Source: Azospirillum doebereinerae (GTDB lineage Bacteria; Pseudomonadota; Alphaproteobacteria; Azospirillales; Azospirillaceae). From it: DNA of 64,000 bases. Shown here in pieces: positions 62,265 to 64,000 of the stretch. The notes beneath the pieces are model-generated. The model was not told the DNA's origin and did no database searches. It saw only the letters and a program-made list of their open reading frames with translations. Location of the stretch: assembly GCF_003989665.1 (NCBI RefSeq), contig NZ_RZIJ01000013.1, positions 1 through 64,000 of the forward strand. Reading direction: 5' to 3'. Every line of letters begins with the position of its first letter. Within the stretch, counting starts at the first letter, position 1. The translations under genes were made by a program, and so were the position numbers.

Positions 62265-64000
62265 TCAGCCCCCCCGCCGGTTCTGCTGTTGCCAGAGATG
62301 GCGGTACTCGCCGCAGCGCTCCAGCAGGACGCCGTGGGGGGCGCGGTCGATCACCCGGCCCTTCTCCAGCACGGCGATGCTGTCGCAGCCGGTCAGGGTG
62401 GACAGCCGGTGGGTGACGATCAGCACGGTGCGCCCCTGGGCGATGCGGGTCAGGTTGTTCATCACCACCGCCTCGCTGTCGGGGTCGAGCGCGCTGGTCG
62501 CCTCGTCCAGGATCAGGATGCGGGGCCGCGGCAAGAGCGCGCGGGCGATGGCGATGCGCTGCTTCTGCCCGCCCGACAGGTTGGAGGCGCCCTCCTCCAC
62601 GATGGTGTCGTAGCCGTCGGGCAGGTTCTGGACGAACTCGTCGGCGCCGGCCAGCCGGGCGGCCTCGATGACCTCCTCGCGGGTGGCGTCGGGGCGGGTC
62701 ATGGCGATGTTCTCGCGGATGCTGCCGCGGAACAGGAAATTCTCCTGGAGCACGACGCCGATGGAGCGCCGCAGATGCGACAGGTCGAGCTCGCGGATGT
62801 CGACGCCGTCGTAACGGATCGAGCCTTCCTGCACCGGGTAGAAGCCTTGGAGCAGCCGCATCAGCGTGCTCTTGCCCGACCCGCTGCGCCCGACCAGCCC
62901 GACGACCGAGCCGGCGGGAATCGGCAGCGACACCCCTTCCAGCGCCGCCGGGCGGTGGCGGTCGTAGCGGAAGCCGAGATCGGCGATGTCGATCCGACCG
63001 GCCAGCACCGGGTGGGCGCCGGTGCCCTCGCGACGCGGCTCGGCCGGATGGTTCATCACCTCGCCCAGCATGCGCACCGACAGCGCGGTCTCCTGGTACT
63101 GGTGGATCAGCGAGACGATCTGCACCAGCGGCGTCACCACCCGGCCCGACAGCATCTGGAAGGCGATCAGGGCGCCGACCGAGAGCTGGCGGTCGAAGAC
63201 GTCGAAGGCGCCGACCGCGACCACCGCGACCAGCATGGCCTTTTCAAGGAACTCAGTGACCGTGCGCGCGGCGATGGAGATGCGGCCGACCCGGTAATGG
63301 CTGGTCACCGCGCGGGCGGCGCGGCGGTCCCACAGCCGGCGCTGCGTCGGCTCCAGGGCCGAGGACTTGACAGTGCGCATGCCGTGGATGGTCTCCACCA
63401 ACATGGCTTGGCGCTCGGCGTCGGCGCTGTAGAGGTCGCGCAGACGCTTCTGGTAGACAGGCACCAGCGCCACCACCACCCCGGCGATCAGCGCCGCGAA
63501 CAGCAGGGCGATCAGCGTCAGCTTGACCGAATAGAAGAACAGGACCGGCAGGAAGACCAGCAGCACCAGTGCGTCCAGCACGGTGGACAGCAGGTTGCCG
63601 GTCAGGAACTCGCGAATGCGCTCGACCTGCTGCATATGGCGCACGGTGACGCCGGCCGAATTGCCGTCGAAGAAGGTGATCGGCAGGTCCAGCAGATGGC
63701 CGAAGGTCCGGTTGAGCAGCCTTATATCGATCTTGTTGGCCGCCGACAGCAGGATGAACTGGCGCAGGAAGCGGAAGGCCGCCTCGAACAGCAGGGCCGC
63801 CAGCACGCCGACGGTCAGAACCTGGAGCGTGGTGATCGCCTCGTGCACCAGCACCTTGTCGATCACGATCTGGAAATAGACCGGGACGATCAGGGCCAAC
63901 CCGTGCAGCACCAGCGCGGCGACGATGACGTCGCGGAAGGCGCCGCCCTGCTTGAGGATTTCCGGGACGAACCAGCGCAGGCCGAAGGGCTGGCGCGGGT
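62265..64000 (-). CDS. Type I secretion ABC transporter (HlyB/PrtD-like), N-terminus cut by window edge
   Basis: The 3' part of an ABC exporter gene; 578 residues are visible, with the frame open to the edge. The visible N-terminal part, FGLRWFVPEILK, is the block that leads into the transmembrane region of HlyB-type exporters. Transmembrane helices follow with FFDGNSAGVTVRHMQQVERI, then a nucleotide-binding domain with Walker A GRSGSGKST, signature NLSGGQKQR and Walker B ILILDEATSALD. It exports C-terminally signalled proteins. Any peptidase-like N-terminal domain lies outside. The giant repeat protein and the M10 protease are candidate cargo. Confidence 0.92.
   Translation of the reverse strand, partial: PRQPFGLRWFVPEILKQGGAFRDVIVAALVLHGLALIVPVYFQIVIDKVLVHEAITTLQVLTVGVLAALLFEAAFRFLRQFILLSAANKIDIRLLNRTFGHLLDLPITFFDGNSAGVTVRHMQQVERIREFLTGNLLSTVLDALVLLVFLPVLFFYSVKLTLIALLFAALIAGVVVALVPVYQKRLRDLYSADAERQAMLVETIHGMRTVKSSALEPTQRRLWDRRAARAVTSHYRVGRISIAARTVTEFLEKAMLVAVVAVGAFDVFDRQLSVGALIAFQMLSGRVVTPLVQIVSLIHQYQETALSVRMLGEVMNHPAEPRREGTGAHPVLAGRIDIADLGFRYDRHRPAALEGVSLPIPAGSVVGLVGRSGSGKSTLMRLLQGFYPVQEGSIRYDGVDIRELDLSHLRRSIGVVLQENFLFRGSIRENIAMTRPDATREEVIEAARLAGADEFVQNLPDGYDTIVEEGASNLSGGQKQRIAIARALLPRPRILILDEATSALDPDSEAVVMNNLTRIAQGRTVLIVTHRLSTLTGCDSIAVLEKGRVIDRAPHGVLLERCGEYRHLWQQQNRRGG

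Overview
The window is very GC-rich and densely packed. It uses many TTG and GTG starts with 4-base overlaps. Its gene content (TPR-fused glycosyltransferases, a serralysin-type protease, a type I secretion system, GT61 and UPF0104 proteins) fits an alphaproteobacterium of the Rhodospirillales, most likely Azospirillum or a close relative. That assignment is inference from gene style. No rRNA or tRNA gene and no mobile element was recognised.

Layout. 1-2967: 3' end of a giant secreted repeat protein (30 tandem ~26-residue units) and its terminator. 3116-23294: glycosyltransferases (GT4, GT2, GT9, GT61, GT-C), methyltransferases, an acyltransferase, two flippase-like membrane proteins, an epimerase, and a FAD/4Fe-4S oxidoreductase. 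23414-29177: a DUF4422 glycosyltransferase, then a CDP-3,6-dideoxyhexose operon (rfbH, rfbF, rfbG, a reductase and an RmlC-like epimerase) with an ascarylose-type gene set. 29449-31511: two GDP-mannose 4,6-dehydratase-family genes. 31551-36970: three minus-strand TPR-glycosyltransferase genes, the last with an AT-rich segment. 37343-41096: a GT-C, GT2, GT4 run with 4-base overlaps. 41176-44025: an M10 metalloprotease with RTX and 40-residue repeats. 44133-46350: an O-antigen-type ABC exporter (wzm/wzt, with a Wzt C-terminal domain). 46626-51085: a methyltransferase/coiled-coil/RgpF/GT2 fusion and a small GT2. 51134-58303: nucleotide-sugar supply (galE, rmlCBDA, UDP-xylose synthase, ugd). 58500-60869: two acyltransferases. 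60907-64000: HlyD and HlyB of a type I secretion system, HlyB cut by the window edge.

How it fits together. Supply genes predict dTDP-L-rhamnose, UDP-galactose, UDP-glucuronate, UDP-xylose, GDP-4-keto-6-deoxymannose products and a CDP-3,6-dideoxyhexose. Glycosyltransferases would assemble these, methyl- and acyltransferases decorate them, and Wzm/Wzt export the chain. The large fusion protein just downstream of Wzt resembles the methyltransferase plus coiled-coil design of WbdD chain-length regulators, here joined to two glycosyltransferase modules. The giant repeat protein and the M10 protease are plausible type I secretion cargo. Five TPR-glycosyltransferases near a Thr/Asn-rich repeat protein raise the possibility of cytoplasmic adhesin glycosylation, which is untested.
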